Notes: a model not told the origin generated them from the letters alone. DNA of 64,000 nucleotides from Argopecten irradians (GCF_041381155.1 NC_091137.1:18831655-18895654), one strand, 5' to 3'; shown: positions 23,901-36,155, counted from the stretch's first letter. Numbers and translations are program-made.

Positions 23901-26900
23901 AATATTACATGAACTTGCAAGTCCTTTATATGTGAATCACAACATAGGTAATGTGTCTCAAAAGGTTAAAAGGCATGTATATATTTACTGTAACAGATAA
24001 TGTGTCATGAGTACAGAAAGAGTTAAAATATCATCCACGACTTACATTTTGATTTTGATAAGCACCCCACTTTATTACAATTTTCAGTGCCCTGGGCGCT
24101 AATTAAGGCGAATACGGTATATGTTATAAATGTTTATACATGTATAACAATATGAAGAATTCAATGAAAATACAAATACATTGTCCTTTTCTTTGATCTT
24201 ACGTCTGAATACATTTTATACTGTATTCCTTCTAATATTTTTTTTTTCTTTTTCTTTTTTTCAGGAGACAACCTACACAAAGGCAGCCAGTCATCACCCA
24301 CCAGCCAAGGACAGAATCTGCAAACAGGACACAAACAACAGGTCCTAACCCAGACCTAAGGATGGGGCCAGATAAGTCACTCCTTCTGTAAGTAAAACCC
24401 AGTACACCACATTATACAGTGTATAACCAATGGTCCAAAACCTAAGGATGGGACCAGATAAGTCACTCCTTCTGTAAGTAAAACCCAGTATACCACATTA
24501 TACAGTATATAATCAATGGTCCTAACCCAGACCTAAGGATGGGACCAGATAAGTCACTCCTTCTGTAAGTTATACCCTGTACACCACATTATACAGTATT
24601 TAACCAATGGTCCTAACCCAGACCTTAGGATGGGACCAGATAAGTCACTCCTTCTGTAAGTTATACCCTGTACACCACATTATACAGTATTTAACCAATG
24701 GTCCTAACCCAGACCTTAGGATGGGACCAGATAAGTCACTCCTTCTGTAAGTTATACCCTGTACACCACATTATACAGTATATAACCAATGGTCCTAACC
24801 CAGACCTTAGGATGGGACCAGATGAGAGTGTACATAATCTTGGGGAGCAATTTTACTTATTAATTGTACTTGCACTGTAAGTAGAATTCCCCACGTTCCC
24901 CTATATTCAGTACGCTTTCTTTGTACTGAACGTAACCACGTAATTGATTTCAATTCAATCTACTGCATTTTTATATCATCTTCACAAACTATCGTCGTGG
25001 GCATTACTTTTTCAGCAGCTGCGGCGACGTTGTCGTCAACATTTCACTTTAAAGTTTCTCGTTTAGCTCTGTTTCTCAAAAACTAATAGTCTAATCCTAA
25101 ACAATCTAATTGTTGCATTGAAGGATTCGTTTCAGGATGTAGGATTCAGGGGCTGTGAAACTTAATTATAATTATGCTGCATTTTATTTTTAGGTCATTT
25201 GATCTATTGTCATCATGCACCGTCTGTCGTCGTGCGCCGTTTGCCGTGCGACGTGCATAAACTTTTTATTTGAACATTTTCTTCTCAATAACCGAAAGGC
25301 TCAGGATACTCATATTGAGCCTGCAGCATGGCGGAATCAAGGGCTACTAAGTTTGTTCAAATGCAAATACCTTGACCTTCATTCAAGGTCACGGGGGTCA
25401 AGTAGGCTAAAATTTTTAAACAAATCCTTCTCAAGAACGGAAAGGCCCAGGGTTCTCATATTAGGCCTGTGACATGCTGGGATAAAGCGCTACCAAGTTT
25501 GTACAAATGAATTTCCTTGACCTTCAATCAAGGTCACAGGGGACAAATAGGCTAAAATCTTTATAAAACTTCTTGTGAACAACTAAAAGGCATAGAGACC
25601 TTATATTATGCCTGTGACATGCTTGGACGAATGGCTACCAAGTTAGTTCAAATCAATGGCCTTGACCTTCATTCAAGGCTAAAATCTTTAAACAAGTCTT
25701 TGTAAATAACCAAGAGGCCGAGAGGTATGATATTGGATTTGTAGCATGGTTGGGATCAAGGGACCTTCATTCATGATCTAATTCATCAAATATATCAGAA
25801 CCTGAACTTCTTTAAGGTCCATGGGCCTCTTGTTCATATTTGGCTTTGAGCAGCAAAAAAATGTTTCCCAACACCAAACTCTTATTTCTAACCAGTTATT
25901 TGACCTCTTATTAATCAGTAAAAATAACAACAACAAACATATATAGAGATGCAAAAGTAATTATTGTTATACCATCATTTGTTTAATTACAAAACATCAC
26001 CGAGTGTGTATACTGGGTATATGATTGTGATTTTTCCAAACCGCTGACACTACAGTTTCCTGGTTTCTTAGAATTTACTGAATATAACATTGGCTATTGA
26101 TGATTTATATATTTACAAATTTGAATTTAAAGTTGGCTGAATATCTAAGTAGGTCTTCAAAATTTCCTAACATAATCCATTTTCATCTTCGAAATTTTGT
26201 AGACTAGTAGCATATCAAAATTAAAACTTAAGTAAGCCTGTGTTTTCGTTAATATCATAACACTTTCCGAAACGTTTTGTGTCATTTAGTATAAGCACAA
26301 CCATTGTTTATTTTCTGTGTGATAACGTAAGGAAATGTCACATGGTTACTACAGTGTCACATATTTCTTTCACTGGTTCTCAATGATAATCATTGTCATC
26401 GTGTGTGCCTTCTCGCCAGAGTGTCATCTTCGATGTCGATGAGCTGATGAGCTGATGTAACATAACATTACCGGTTTGCCACTGTGGTTCTTTCTTGTCA
26501 ACCGTCCATGGCCAGAATTAACATCAAGAACATTGGGTTTAGGGATATAGGAGCTCTTCCTGTTTCCAAACTAGTGATTCACATATCGTATATGATGTTC
26601 CAGACTTCCCAGGCATGATGGAAAAGACATCAGATCCACATTCTTCGAACGGTTGAGTTGGTTCTTCTTAATTCATATGAAGAACAATTTTTTCATTATT
26701 GTGAACCCTCAGCGACCATAGATGGCACAGGTGAATTCTTTGAGGTCTGAAGTGAAGTTTCACTCTTTCCCAAGTTTGGAATGCACTGCAGAGAACTTTT
26801 TTCTGGAGAGACTTCAATGGTGTCTCCACGTATAAACCAGATGTGACACCACCAACACCTTCAAGGGAGTGAAGTTAGACCAGTGAAGACTCTCCAGAAA

Positions 26901-28441
26901 ACTCAATAGTTCGCTGCAAGTGCTTTCTAGGCTTGGCGAAGAAAAATCATTAGACCTCGAAGATATCACCTGTGCCATCTATGGCCGCATGAGGGTCCAT
27001 AAGGTTGATGAATGGTGCTTGATACGAATTATGGAGCTATGTGCTAAGGAGAACTAATTCCACCATTCAAATAATGTGGATCTGGTGTAATTTCCATTAT
27101 GACGAAGAAGTCTGAAACAGCATTTACAATACTTTGGAATCTGAAAGAGCTCCCACATCTCTGAGCCTGTTGTTCCTGATATGAACTCTAGCCATGGATG
27201 GGTCATGGAAGATGACATGCTAGAACAACACTGGTAATATAGTGTCACATCAGCTCATCGGCATCGAAAATGACACTCTAGCTTTCGACGAATTGGATAC
27301 TGATATCTTGATTACTTTGTTTAGGACTGCATGTACCAGCTACCAGACATGCCGAGTGACTTCAGTGGTTAAAGTAGTGAAGGGAGAAAGCACGCATAAT
27401 AATAATGATTATCTTTGAGAACCAATGAAAGAAATATGTGACAGTGTAGTAACCATCTGACATTTTGCTTATGCTATGCATTGGAAATAAACAATGGATG
27501 TGCTCATTTTCAAACACAAACGTCTTGGAAACTGTTAGTGATATTAACGGAAACACATGCTTAGCTTAGGTTACATTTGCTACACTATTAGTAGGTGTTG
27601 TGCTGTAATAATTATTTTTAAGACGCTACTATTCTACAAAATTTCGAACATAAAAATGGATTATGAAGTTATGAAACTGACTTGTCCCACCTAGATATTC
27701 TGTCAACTAATTATAAACCGTCAATAGTCAATGATCTATTTATAGAAATTATAATATACCAGCAAACTATTGTCAGCAGTTTGGAGCTCGAAAAATAACA
27801 TATGCCCAGAATACGCACCTGATGGTGTTTTGTAAACCTAATGATGGTATAACCTCATTTGTCTAATTGGGTTGAAAAAGTGTCAATGTTATGACTATTT
27901 TACACTTTTAAGTGAAATTCGAGATGGCGGCCATCTTGATGACATCATCACCGGAAGTTCATCCCAACTTATACAATGTTAGAATTTTGATTTGTGAACA
28001 GTGGGTTCAGAAAAATGTTGGTTCGGAGGTTGGGGAGGGGTTGCATGTGGGACCCCCCCTAGCCCATGGCCAAATAAATACTTCGTCCAAAATGTATTGT
28101 TTTATTATGTATTGAACTGCATATAAGAATATAAATGAAAATTAACGTTAAAAATGGAAGCATGTTTAGCAATGAAAAAAATATATGGAATATGTACTTC
28201 TTAGGATGGAATTTGATTATAAATGTTGATAAATTCCTCACATAACTTCCTGTTTCAATTCAGTTCGGATTATACACTTGTCAGTGGTCCAAACCGTGCT
28301 AACCGCCAGGGACCGGATCTGTCACGAGTAGTGGGAGCTCAGGGAGCTACGGGTCCAGATCCAGCCAATCGGTGTGGGCCTCAGTCACTGGGACATATCC
28401 ACCAGGCCAATCGGCAGGAGTTTCTGGTCACAAACATTTAG
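14912..28441 (+). CDS. WW domain plus two CUE-like domains protein, 406 residues, nine coding exons
   Basis: Exons: 14912-15003, 16384-16537, 16978-17054, 17825-18069, 18765-18921, 19296-19385, 21759-21863, 24265-24387, 28264-28441. All junctions are GT-AG and the phases agree. The start has context CAAAATGG. Residues 17-48 are a WW domain (LPPGWEGRWD, YFFIDHSTKKTTWQDPR, with Trp20, Trp43 and Pro46), which binds proline-rich ligands. Residues about 85-126 (YPRVPLDTIKDIVSACNFNE) and 190-230 (FPNLDNMVVTMALDVCEFKE) look like CUE/UBA ubiquitin-binding folds. An SPARSPARSPSPSPSPAPAP linker separates them. The C terminus repeats GPN/GPD motifs (GPNPDLRMGPDKSLLL, SGPNRANRQGPDLS) and ends LVTNI. I do not recognise a named orthologue; a ubiquitin-linked adaptor is an inference. 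Exons 6 and 8 end at donors that also begin minisatellites. AATAAA at 29,200 could end the transcript. Confidence 0.82.
15263..15752. repeat. Nested inverted repeats (hairpin element with an inner MITE)
   Basis: An outer inverted repeat (TTTGAGTAACAG...CAAATGCAGGATT at 15,263-15,315; complement at about 15,680-15,752) encloses a second one at about 15,322-15,608. The inner ends are ATCCTCGATACTCCAGGTG and the complement of GATCGG...GCGAGGAT. The inner part resembles a MITE common in bivalve DNA as I recall it. Intron 1 of the WW/CUE gene. Confidence 0.55.
19374..19745. repeat. Minisatellite (about 80-bp unit) starting at the exon 6 donor
   Basis: Four to five units share TATGTATCTATTGTCA, AGTCTAAAGTGTAACCATG and CTTGGTCATCATTAGTATA. 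The first unit overlaps the end of exon 6: TCATC|GTTAGTATA is the donor, and later units carry TCATCATTAGTATA at the same place. A further diverged piece follows the Tigger-like element at 21,160-21,200. Confidence 0.75.
19832..19874 (-). ncRNA. Hammerhead-like motif, degenerate
   Basis: On the minus strand: TCGC, CTGAAGA, hairpin TGGCC-TGAA-AGGCC, one T, GAAA, ATGTTA, GCGA. TCGC/GCGA gives a 4-bp stem I. The extra T before GAAA and the very short stem III make activity doubtful. Its layout parallels the motif at 9483-9523. Confidence 0.3.
20170..21153. mobile_element. Tigger/pogo-like non-autonomous DNA transposon (984 bp)
   Basis: The ends are CAGTGGAACCTCCCGAAACCG and its complement, each flanked by TA. 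CAGTGGAACC-type ends with TA duplication are typical of pogo/Tigger elements. Inner subterminal copies of AAACCGA occur near both ends. No transposase frame is present. It sits in intron 6 of the WW/CUE gene, inside a TA-rich stretch continuing the minisatellite. Confidence 0.8.
22107..22475 (+). repeat. Dispersed repeat with TGTCGCCTGC...GGCGACA start
   Basis: It opens with TGTGTCGCCTGCAATGC followed by GGGCGACACTTAG and closes near GTGCAGGTGACACATCC and TTCCGTGGAATTCTTGT. I recall closely similar short repeats across bivalve genomes. No coding capacity. Intron 7 of the WW/CUE gene. Confidence 0.55.
22990..23121. repeat. Small hairpin MITE (about 130 bp)
   Basis: About 50 bp at each side are inverted: CTTACAGGTAGGTATTGATT...TTTGTGAGCAA on the left and TTTGCTCACAAAACAATGA...GGATACCTACCCGTAAG on the right, around a loop of about 25 bp. 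Confidence 0.65.
24334..24880 (+). repeat. 91-bp minisatellite containing the exon 8 end and its splice donor
   Basis: Six units begin with the last coding part of exon 8. GATGGG starts at 24,361, 24,447, 24,538, 24,629, 24,720 and 24,811, a period of 91 bp after one shorter step. Copies 2 to 5 repeat the GPNPDLRMGPDKSLLL-coding text (copy 2 altered at its start) and the donor CTTCT|GTAAGT. The last copy diverges before the donor. In-frame TAA and lack of a good acceptor upstream of each copy argue against extra coding exons. Confidence 0.88.
25190..25835 (-). repeat. Dispersed repeat ending ATGGGCCTCTTGTT, with internal 140-150 bp tandem units
   Basis: Three to four internal units share CCTTGACCTTCATTCAAGGTC, TAGGCTAAAATCTTTA and GCCTGTGACATGCT. 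The right edge reads AGGTCCATGGGCCTCTTGTT, a terminus I associate with an abundant bivalve repeat. Intron 8 of the WW/CUE gene. Confidence 0.55.
25966..27853. mobile_element. Element that is one long inverted repeat (about 1.9-kb foldback)
   Basis: The left end GTTATACCATCATT (25,966) is mirrored at 27,840-27,853. Matching inverted blocks run almost to the centre near 26,850: GTGCGTATTCTGGGCATATG-like ends; AAATTTTGTAG; CACTGTCACATATTTCTTTC-like text; CATCAGCTCATC; GGATCTGATG/GGATCTGGTG; and GATGGCACAGGTGA (26,721) against TCACCTGTGCCATC (26,966). No protein is evident. Arms appear 75-85 percent identical by eye. Intron 8 of the WW/CUE gene. A related short fragment lies at 40,655-40,720. Confidence 0.75.
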
Positions 28442-31400
28442 GATATCCAAGGGTAACGCTGCTTAAGCAGACCAAGGTATTACCCAGACTAGACATCTTC
28501 TGTAAATGTTACCCTTGTAGCAGTACTTTGAGTCCAGAGATTTCCCTGGTGCGAACTAATAACAATCTCTTACAAATTAAATTGTTAGTTTCGTTTTTAT
28601 AGAAATGATAACACAATATGAAAGATGCTGTTGCAATTGGTCATTATTGCATATACAATCCACGACGTAAATCTGATTAAACTAAAAAAATACATGTATG
28701 TGAACAGAAGTGAATTTGTCGTTCCTTTGGTTAATTATTTGATAGAGTACTCGACATAGATCAAGGGTGAGATGGAGAAATTGGGGAAAAAAACTTAACA
28801 ATTATTATTTAGTGAATTCTTACAGGGTAAGAGCTATAGACATATTAAGTTATTTCGTATTTAATTAAGGAAATAAGGAAAATAATGTGTGATAGTTGGA
28901 TAGAGATAAGGTGTTTTATCAATGGATTCGTATATTCCTCGTAACATTTTCATTTACTTTAGCCTTGCATTGTATACTTTCCCATAACTTGGACATAATC
29001 TTTATAATATCTGCGACATTTAAATATGTGTAAATCTTAACATATTTACATTTAGATATACAGAATCCATTGAATATTTTATGAATATACAATTAGTTCT
29101 ACGACAAAAATGGCCAATTTTCTCCGTTTAATCATGCATGCCTTTTCAAATTCTTCTGTGATATTCCTGTTTTTTTATTAAAACAAACTTTTTACCAGCA
29201 ATAAAATGTTTAGAAGAAAAGGACATAAAAAACATGGATTTAATTTTTGATGTTTAAAATAGATTGAAAATAAATTTTAAATTTGTCCTATTAATCTTTT
29301 TAGGTACTGCTCTTAATATAGAAACTGACCTAATTAAACACAACTTTGAATATATTTTACACTTCAGTGTGGTAAATATGTGAGTTGTACACTAATATTG
29401 CGTGTTACATAGAATCCATTTATTATATAATTGTACGAATCCATTTATTATATAATTGTACGTTGTCTATATGTTGTGTATCTGAATTTCTTGACATATA
29501 ATTGACTTCAGTTATCATTTCAATCTCTGTAATGTCTTATGTAATGTTTTACATAGCAAGACAATTTAAGTTTGATTTACTATTTTAGATACTTACTAAA
29601 TTATCTGTATATAATACATGTATATACCTGTATGTAATACATGTATATACTTTTATGTTAAATATGAGATAGATTTTTTTAGACTTTTACATAACTCTTA
29701 TTTGTGTCAAATACTTGTATTTCTACTCGATTTGCCTTAAATGTTTTTCTTTGACTGAAAATGGCTCTGTTTCCTTTCCACGATGTTTGTCAAAAGTAAT
29801 ACCTAACTAGTGGTTGTATTACTAGTAAAGTTCATTTTTACAGCAATACTTACTTACTTAATACTTGGTCATATTAGTTATACTATCATTCTTAATTCAT
29901 TTTAAATTAAATTGCTTAAGGTTTATATATATATATTCTCAAAATAGTCAACATAATTAATATCAGTAATATTAATTGACATTCTTAAAATGTGGTTACA
30001 ATCATATATAGTTGTACTTTTAAATAAATGTAATAAGTACTAGTTTTCATAGAAGGAAGTATCTACTCATGATGAAAATGGGGAAAAAACAAGCGTAGAT
30101 AAGATAACTGCAGGCATGAGAAGGTAACAATATATACATATATCAATATACAACAATTTACTTAAACATTCTACCTTCTTGATTGTTGCCTTTACTCTAG
30201 TGACATAGAGAAATTGTCGCCTCGTGTAGTTTTTGTTTCAGTTGTCTTTCATAGATTTTATTACAATAAAAACTAAATCTCGTGTTTGTTTGTCATTTTG
30301 TTTGTTTGAAAAATACTCATGGCATGATCACTGCCTTGGTACGCTTATTCAGATAATTTTATATCACCAACAGACTATTTGAATCAGATTATATATCGAA
30401 ATTCGATCAAATTCATCAGTTGTCATAAACGTCAGGAATGCTAAATCGTAATCTAACCACATATGTATGTTAAGTTTACAGTATAAATGCCCCTTTTCCC
30501 CACTCCCGTCAGAGACGTCTGACCGCATTCTATCCTATACTGTTTATGTTATGCCGTATCCGCCACTCGCATTATACACCACCATACTTTACAGTTAATA
30601 TACGTATTGAGAGCGGACTTTCACACATTATACATCCAATTTCCGGTGTAGCTAATACTGCTCGGAAACTATTATGAATGTATAGTTGGGTTTTAGCTCT
30701 AAGTTAGAAGTTCTATATGCTACAATGTATCTCAGTTTAAGTTCATGGACACGGTTTAAATCATCCGTTCTCTATGTCCGGAGATACGATGTGATGGGGT
30801 TATCGTAAGTGAAGAAACTCGTTGAGAAAAAATATTGACAATAATTTAGACTACTGTATAGTTGTTAATGCGGATGTTAATTTTCAAGAATCAACTCTGT
30901 AGCGTTAGAAAACTTGATTTATGTGACGGGGTGTTGGATTGAAACTGCACTATATTTATCTCAGTGAGCGATCGCTTAAATTATGTGGCTCGCCATCGAT
31001 AAATCGTCCTTCAAAATTTACATTTCTTTTGAAAAAAATAGTTATTGCTCCACACAATAAAAAAGATTAATCATAATATATTTTACCATTTCTTCCGTCC
31101 TCACGAAAATTAAATCCTTTCCATTGGTAGCTAGCCATGTCCTTGTTTCACTGACGTCAACTCGGAGGAACTCAGCTTTAGCTCCATCCGACTACGTCAG
31201 CCTTTTCGACCTTTTCCATGGTGCTAATATCTGTTCAAATAAAGAAGCACTTGATTACAATGAGGATAGAAACATTCTATAACTACTTTTTTTATTATCT
31301 CGGATGCAGGTAATATAATGTGCTTATATTTGTTGTCGTCCTAGTCACAGATACAATATCTATTGAACACTACAAAATGATATTTTAAAACATTCAAATG

Positions 31401-32387
31401 ATTACAGTTATTTTCCTAGTTTGTGATATATGGCTTGCAAGAGGTTTCGATTAAAACTATTCCTAAAATATGAGTGTGCAATATCATGACACTAAACAAA
31501 TAAGACTTACAATAGTACAGCCATCTGGAATAAAGGAAAGACAGTAAGCACTAACAATGTCAGTACCAACTAAAATATCAGCATTTTTTCGTAACAAAAG
31601 TGTCACTGTGGTACCAAACCAATTTGCATTCGAACTATTTAAGGAGAAAATGCCTTAAAAGTTCAACCTAAGAACATCTGTATAGTTATTCTCGTCCACT
31701 ACCCAGTTGAATATAAGAACTGGCGATCTTCCTATTATTCTAAACTGAATATAGGAAAGCTGTCCATGTAAAGTGACTTCTGCAGATATGTATCCATCTA
31801 AACACACAAGGCATAAAAAACGTGAATTTTACAGTGCATCAATTCTGTGTTGTAATGATTGTTAAAATGCATCATACTTGTCTGTCCATTTGAATGATTT
31901 TCACAGCTTAATTTATCAAAGCTAATAGTTTTTAATTGAATTGCCAAAGAAAATAACGTCAAAATTTTCGCCCAGTTATGGCACATATAACTTTCATATC
32001 GGTAAGGCTATTATACCGTACGTACGGTGTACGTATCCAGATGTTCAGGTACTTACAAATACATATGTATATTACATTTGTAGCTTGGCTTTAATAATAT
32101 ACTGTTTTTCATGTTGATGACATTATATATATATGTATGTTATATTAACTTTCGGAGATAATTGAAATAGTGTAATAGCATAACACAATTGCAAGGCAAC
32201 TCACGTCAAAAGGAAACCGGATGTCGTGTCAAAATTTTAGAATGACGTCAGGGGTTACGGTGACTTTTTTAACTTTGATATAATGGAGAGGCATGACGTA
32301 TAATTATAAATTAGCATACACCAACAGGAAATGATTCCATGCAAGGGTATATAAATAAAAAAATTGATAGATTTATACCAGCAATAT
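28442..32387. other. 3' region of the WW/CUE gene and intergenic DNA, no gene recognised
   Basis: AT-rich with only short frames. AATAAA motifs at 29,200 and near 30,264 are possible polyadenylation signals of the upstream gene. A perfect palindrome CCGTACGTACGG lies at about 32,017-32,028. I see no RNA gene and no protein-coding exon I can support. Confidence 0.6.
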
Positions 32388-33318
32388 TTTTATCCCCCGC
32401 CCAACGAAGTTGGCGGGGGATATACAAATGGGTTCCGTTCGGTCCGTCTGTCCGTCGTACGTACGCTAACTCTAAAAATGGTTTCCGGAACCTACACACA
32501 ACTCTATTTGTAAACGTAACCATGAAAACATGCTGAAATATTATTTTGTAGAGATAACTTTCCAGATATTTCCACGAAACTTCATACACACATTGGTCTT
32601 ATGGTCTAGTAGTTTCACCTTTTGCTATTGCTGAAATATATATTTTGTACAGGTTTTTCACTTTTTGACTCTAGCCATTACTTATGGTTTTTCTGTAATG
32701 TTTTCACTTTTGTACTTTTTCTGAACATGGAAACATTGCTGAAAATGGCAGATTTTTGTGTAAGAATCGTTTCCGGAGCACAACTCTAAAACTAGCAGAG
32801 ATATTTCCATGAAACTTCATAGACACATTGTTCTTAGGGTCTGGTAGTGCCTTTTGCTACTTTTAGGTTTTCACTTTTTGTGCTTTTTTCTGTAACCATA
32901 GAAACATTGCTGAAAATATCATATTTTTGTAGTAGGTTTATTTCCTGAACATAAGTCTAAAACCAGCAGAGATATTTCCACGAAACTTCATAGACACATT
33001 CTTTTTATGGTCTAGTAGTACCTTTTGCTATTTTTAGGTTTTCATTTTTTTGCACTTTTTCCATTACCATGGAAACATTGCTGAAAATATCATGGTAAAT
33101 GGTAAATGTTACTTTGCAAAACTCCACCCATCTTTGTGTATATAGTCTAATATGAATGTCAAGGCTGTATACTTGATTCAACAATTGCAGCCCCGCTCTA
33201 CTTGAATTATACTCCATCTTTCTTTAGCTCAACTTCCTTTTTCCTGGGGTTTTTTTTCATACACATAAGTCTCCACAATCAAACTTACTTCAGCTTTGAT
33301 ATCTCCATTGGCGGGGGA
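32388..33318. repeat. Dispersed repeat with CCCCCGCC / GGCGGGGG ends
   Basis: It begins TTTATCCCCCGCCCAACG, immediately answered by TTGGCGGGGGATATAC, and ends near CATTGGCGGGGGATC. Inside, two to three units of about 165-240 bp repeat ATTTCCACGAAACTTCATA and GGAAACATTGCTGAAAAT. I recall this kind of repeat from bivalves; its class is unknown to me. Confidence 0.5.
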
Positions 33319-33477
33319 TCTGAATGACTATGTCCTTGTTTCATCATTTATCGTACTGATGGATGGAAATGAAATAGCTAATAGATTAAATGTACAAGTG
33401 ATTGCTACGGAAGCAATATTCGTTTGTATATTTTCCATATGTTTATAATAAACTCCTTCATAATGTATGTTTAAAGA

Positions 33478-34345
33478 GCACCTATCTGAAACTAACCCAC
33501 CACCTATCTGAAAGTAAACCACAACTTATCTGAAACTAACCCAAAACCTATCTGAAAGTAACCCGCAACCTTTTTGAAAGTAATCCACTACCTATTTTAT
33601 GTAACCTACAACCTATCTGAAAGTAACCCACCACCTATCTGAAAGTAAACCACAACTTATCTGAAAGTAACCCACAACCTATCTGAAAGTAACCCGCAAC
33701 CTTTTTGAAAGTAATCCACTACCTATTTTAAGTAACCTACAGCCTATCTGCAAGTAACTCACCACCTATCTGAAAGTAACCAATCACCTATCTTAAAGTA
33801 ACCAATCACCTATTTGAAAGTAACCAATCACCTATTTGAAAGTAACCAATCACCTATTTGAAAGTAACCAATCACCTTTCATAAAGTAACCCACCGACTA
33901 ACTGCAATTTACCCACCACATATCTGAAATAACCCCCACCTATCTGAAAGTAACCCACCACCTATCTACAAGTAAAACCTATCTGAAGTAACCCACCACC
34001 TATCTACAAGTAACTCACCACCTATCTGAAAGTAACCAATCACCTATTTGAAAGTAACCAATCACCTTTCATAAAGTAACCCACCGACTAACTGCAATTT
34101 ACCCACCACATATCTGAAATAACCCCCACCTATCTGAAAGTAACCCACCACCTATCTACAAGTAAATCACCGCCTATCTGAAAGTAACCCAATACCACCA
34201 ATCTTGAAATAACCCACCACCTATCTAAAAGTAACCCACCACCTATCTGAAAGTAACCCGCCACCTATCTGAAAGTAACCCGCCACTTTTCTCAAAGTAA
34301 CCCACACCTATATCAAAGTAACCCACACCTATCTGATTATAACCA
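33478..34345. repeat. Minisatellite, about 23-bp unit (ACCTATCTGAAAGTAACCC)
   Basis: About 38 degenerate units of CACCTATCTGAAAGTAACCCAC. There is a higher-order step: the block around 33,880-33,975 (CATAAAGTAACCCACCGAC...CTACAAGTAAA) recurs about 184 bp later at 34,065-34,165. Noncoding. Confidence 0.9.
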
Positions 34346-36155
34346 TCCTCAATCCAGAGTGTTCATCAAGACTCAAAATCAAGTGCAGCGTAGCGTATTG
34401 CAATTAACCATGGGGTTCCGACGACGGTTTAATTCAATGGCAAAGCGTTTTGATTTTAAACTATGTATTTGGTAGAACTTCGCTAGTCAAGGGTATACAG
34501 TACGGTATACTCCCTTGAACAACTTCGCTAGCCAAAGCTATTCAAAACGATATTTTGCTAGTGAAATTGTGTATGTTACGTCTATTTTGGATTTGTTTGG
34601 AGACAAAAATTCATAAGCAATATACCAGACGAATTGTTCATGAAACTACTCATTAATCATGAATTTTGGAAATTGTCTATAGCTAGTACTTATAATTACT
34701 AATATATTTTTCTATGAACAAACGCGAACCATTCCATTTAAAAAATGGCGATCCTATCTTGATCATATATATTGTGGAGTCTGTTCATAGTTTCATCTTT
34801 CTCTCTCTGGAAAGTTTTGTTATGTTAAGTTGGAGTTAAAACATATGTTGTTTCATACCTAACCCAGATATCGAAACGGAAGCTGGTTGCAAGCGATGAT
34901 TTGTTTGCTTTATGCTTACTCATATTTAAGGCATTTCAAACGATTTAATATCGTCTCATTATAATGTACTAGATTACTTGACTGAGATTCTTAAAATTAT
35001 TCACGCTTTCATAAGTTCACTGTAGAATTTTTGGTGACCTTCCTATAAATATGTGGAATTCTTGCTAATCGGTACTTTCACCATGTGCAATAAACTGAAA
35101 ACGGAGAATTTAAAGGCAGAGAAGGATTAATTATATAGTGTTTTAGCAACCAACCAGTGATATTTGACAACATGAGCAATAAGAGACTTAGATCCGATTT
35201 CTTGAAACAAAACGAGACGACTTCAGTCTAAACTAAGTTACTTCATTGTGATAAGTAAAATTATTTAAGTCTGTTATTGACTTCGAAAGAGGACGGGGCC
35301 TAATCTTACAATAACATATAAGGTTGTTTGCCCTACATACATGTCATGAATTAGGTAATACAGTGATGTGACATGGTGTATTAGGGTATCTAGCCCGCTG
35401 TCGAATTTCCGTGACCACATCCAACTTCCTGAGTTGACGTACAGACGTGAAACCGCACACTTGTTTCTTCATCGTCAACGGCGAAATAAAATATCTGAAA
35501 GATAATCTGAGTACATAGTCCGACACAAACTTATGATGTTGTGAAGACTTTGTGATACAGAAATGTCAACACGTAAATACATCATGGCTGGCCTTAAGCC
35601 TGTGTACGAAGTGTAAAGACTATGGCAATGTTGTATTTGAGATAATCGTCTGGAAACATTTTTGAAGGGGAACATCTGTTGGATCAATCCTTATAACAAA
35701 AAGCGAATCAACATTGGCTGTTACATATTTGAAGTGTACACAAAGAGCGATACCATACCATCTCCAGCTGTACCAGAATTACAGGAACTTCTCGTCATAT
35801 CAGTTTTTGTTGCCGATGGCCGTATACCAAGCTATATAGTTACAGTGTTTACGATGCTGTACCCATGTAGGACTTATTATATAGTTCCATTGTAATGAGG
35901 ACAACGATCAGCTATGAGAAGTGAAACTTTAATTGGTGTGTCATTAGAATCATTACCACGTTTAATGATGATTACTTGACCATTACTTTGTAAAATGAAT
36001 GAGAGGTGGCGGTCAGCATGTCATCTGTATCATATTTGTAACAGAGAAAAGGAAACACGAAGTATAATCCAAACATCGATGTTTTAGTTATGAATATCTT
36101 TTGCAAAGCAGTTCATCACACTGTCTGAATTATTCTGCTTACGAAACCTGTTTCA
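34346..36155. other. Upstream region of the GPCR gene
   Basis: No coding exon recognised. A hairpin-like element lies near 34,475-34,540: two direct copies of AACTTCGCTAG surround CAAGGGTATAC and GTATACTCCCTTG in inverted orientation. The GPCR promoter or 5' UTR exons probably lie here, but I see no decisive motif. Confidence 0.5.
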
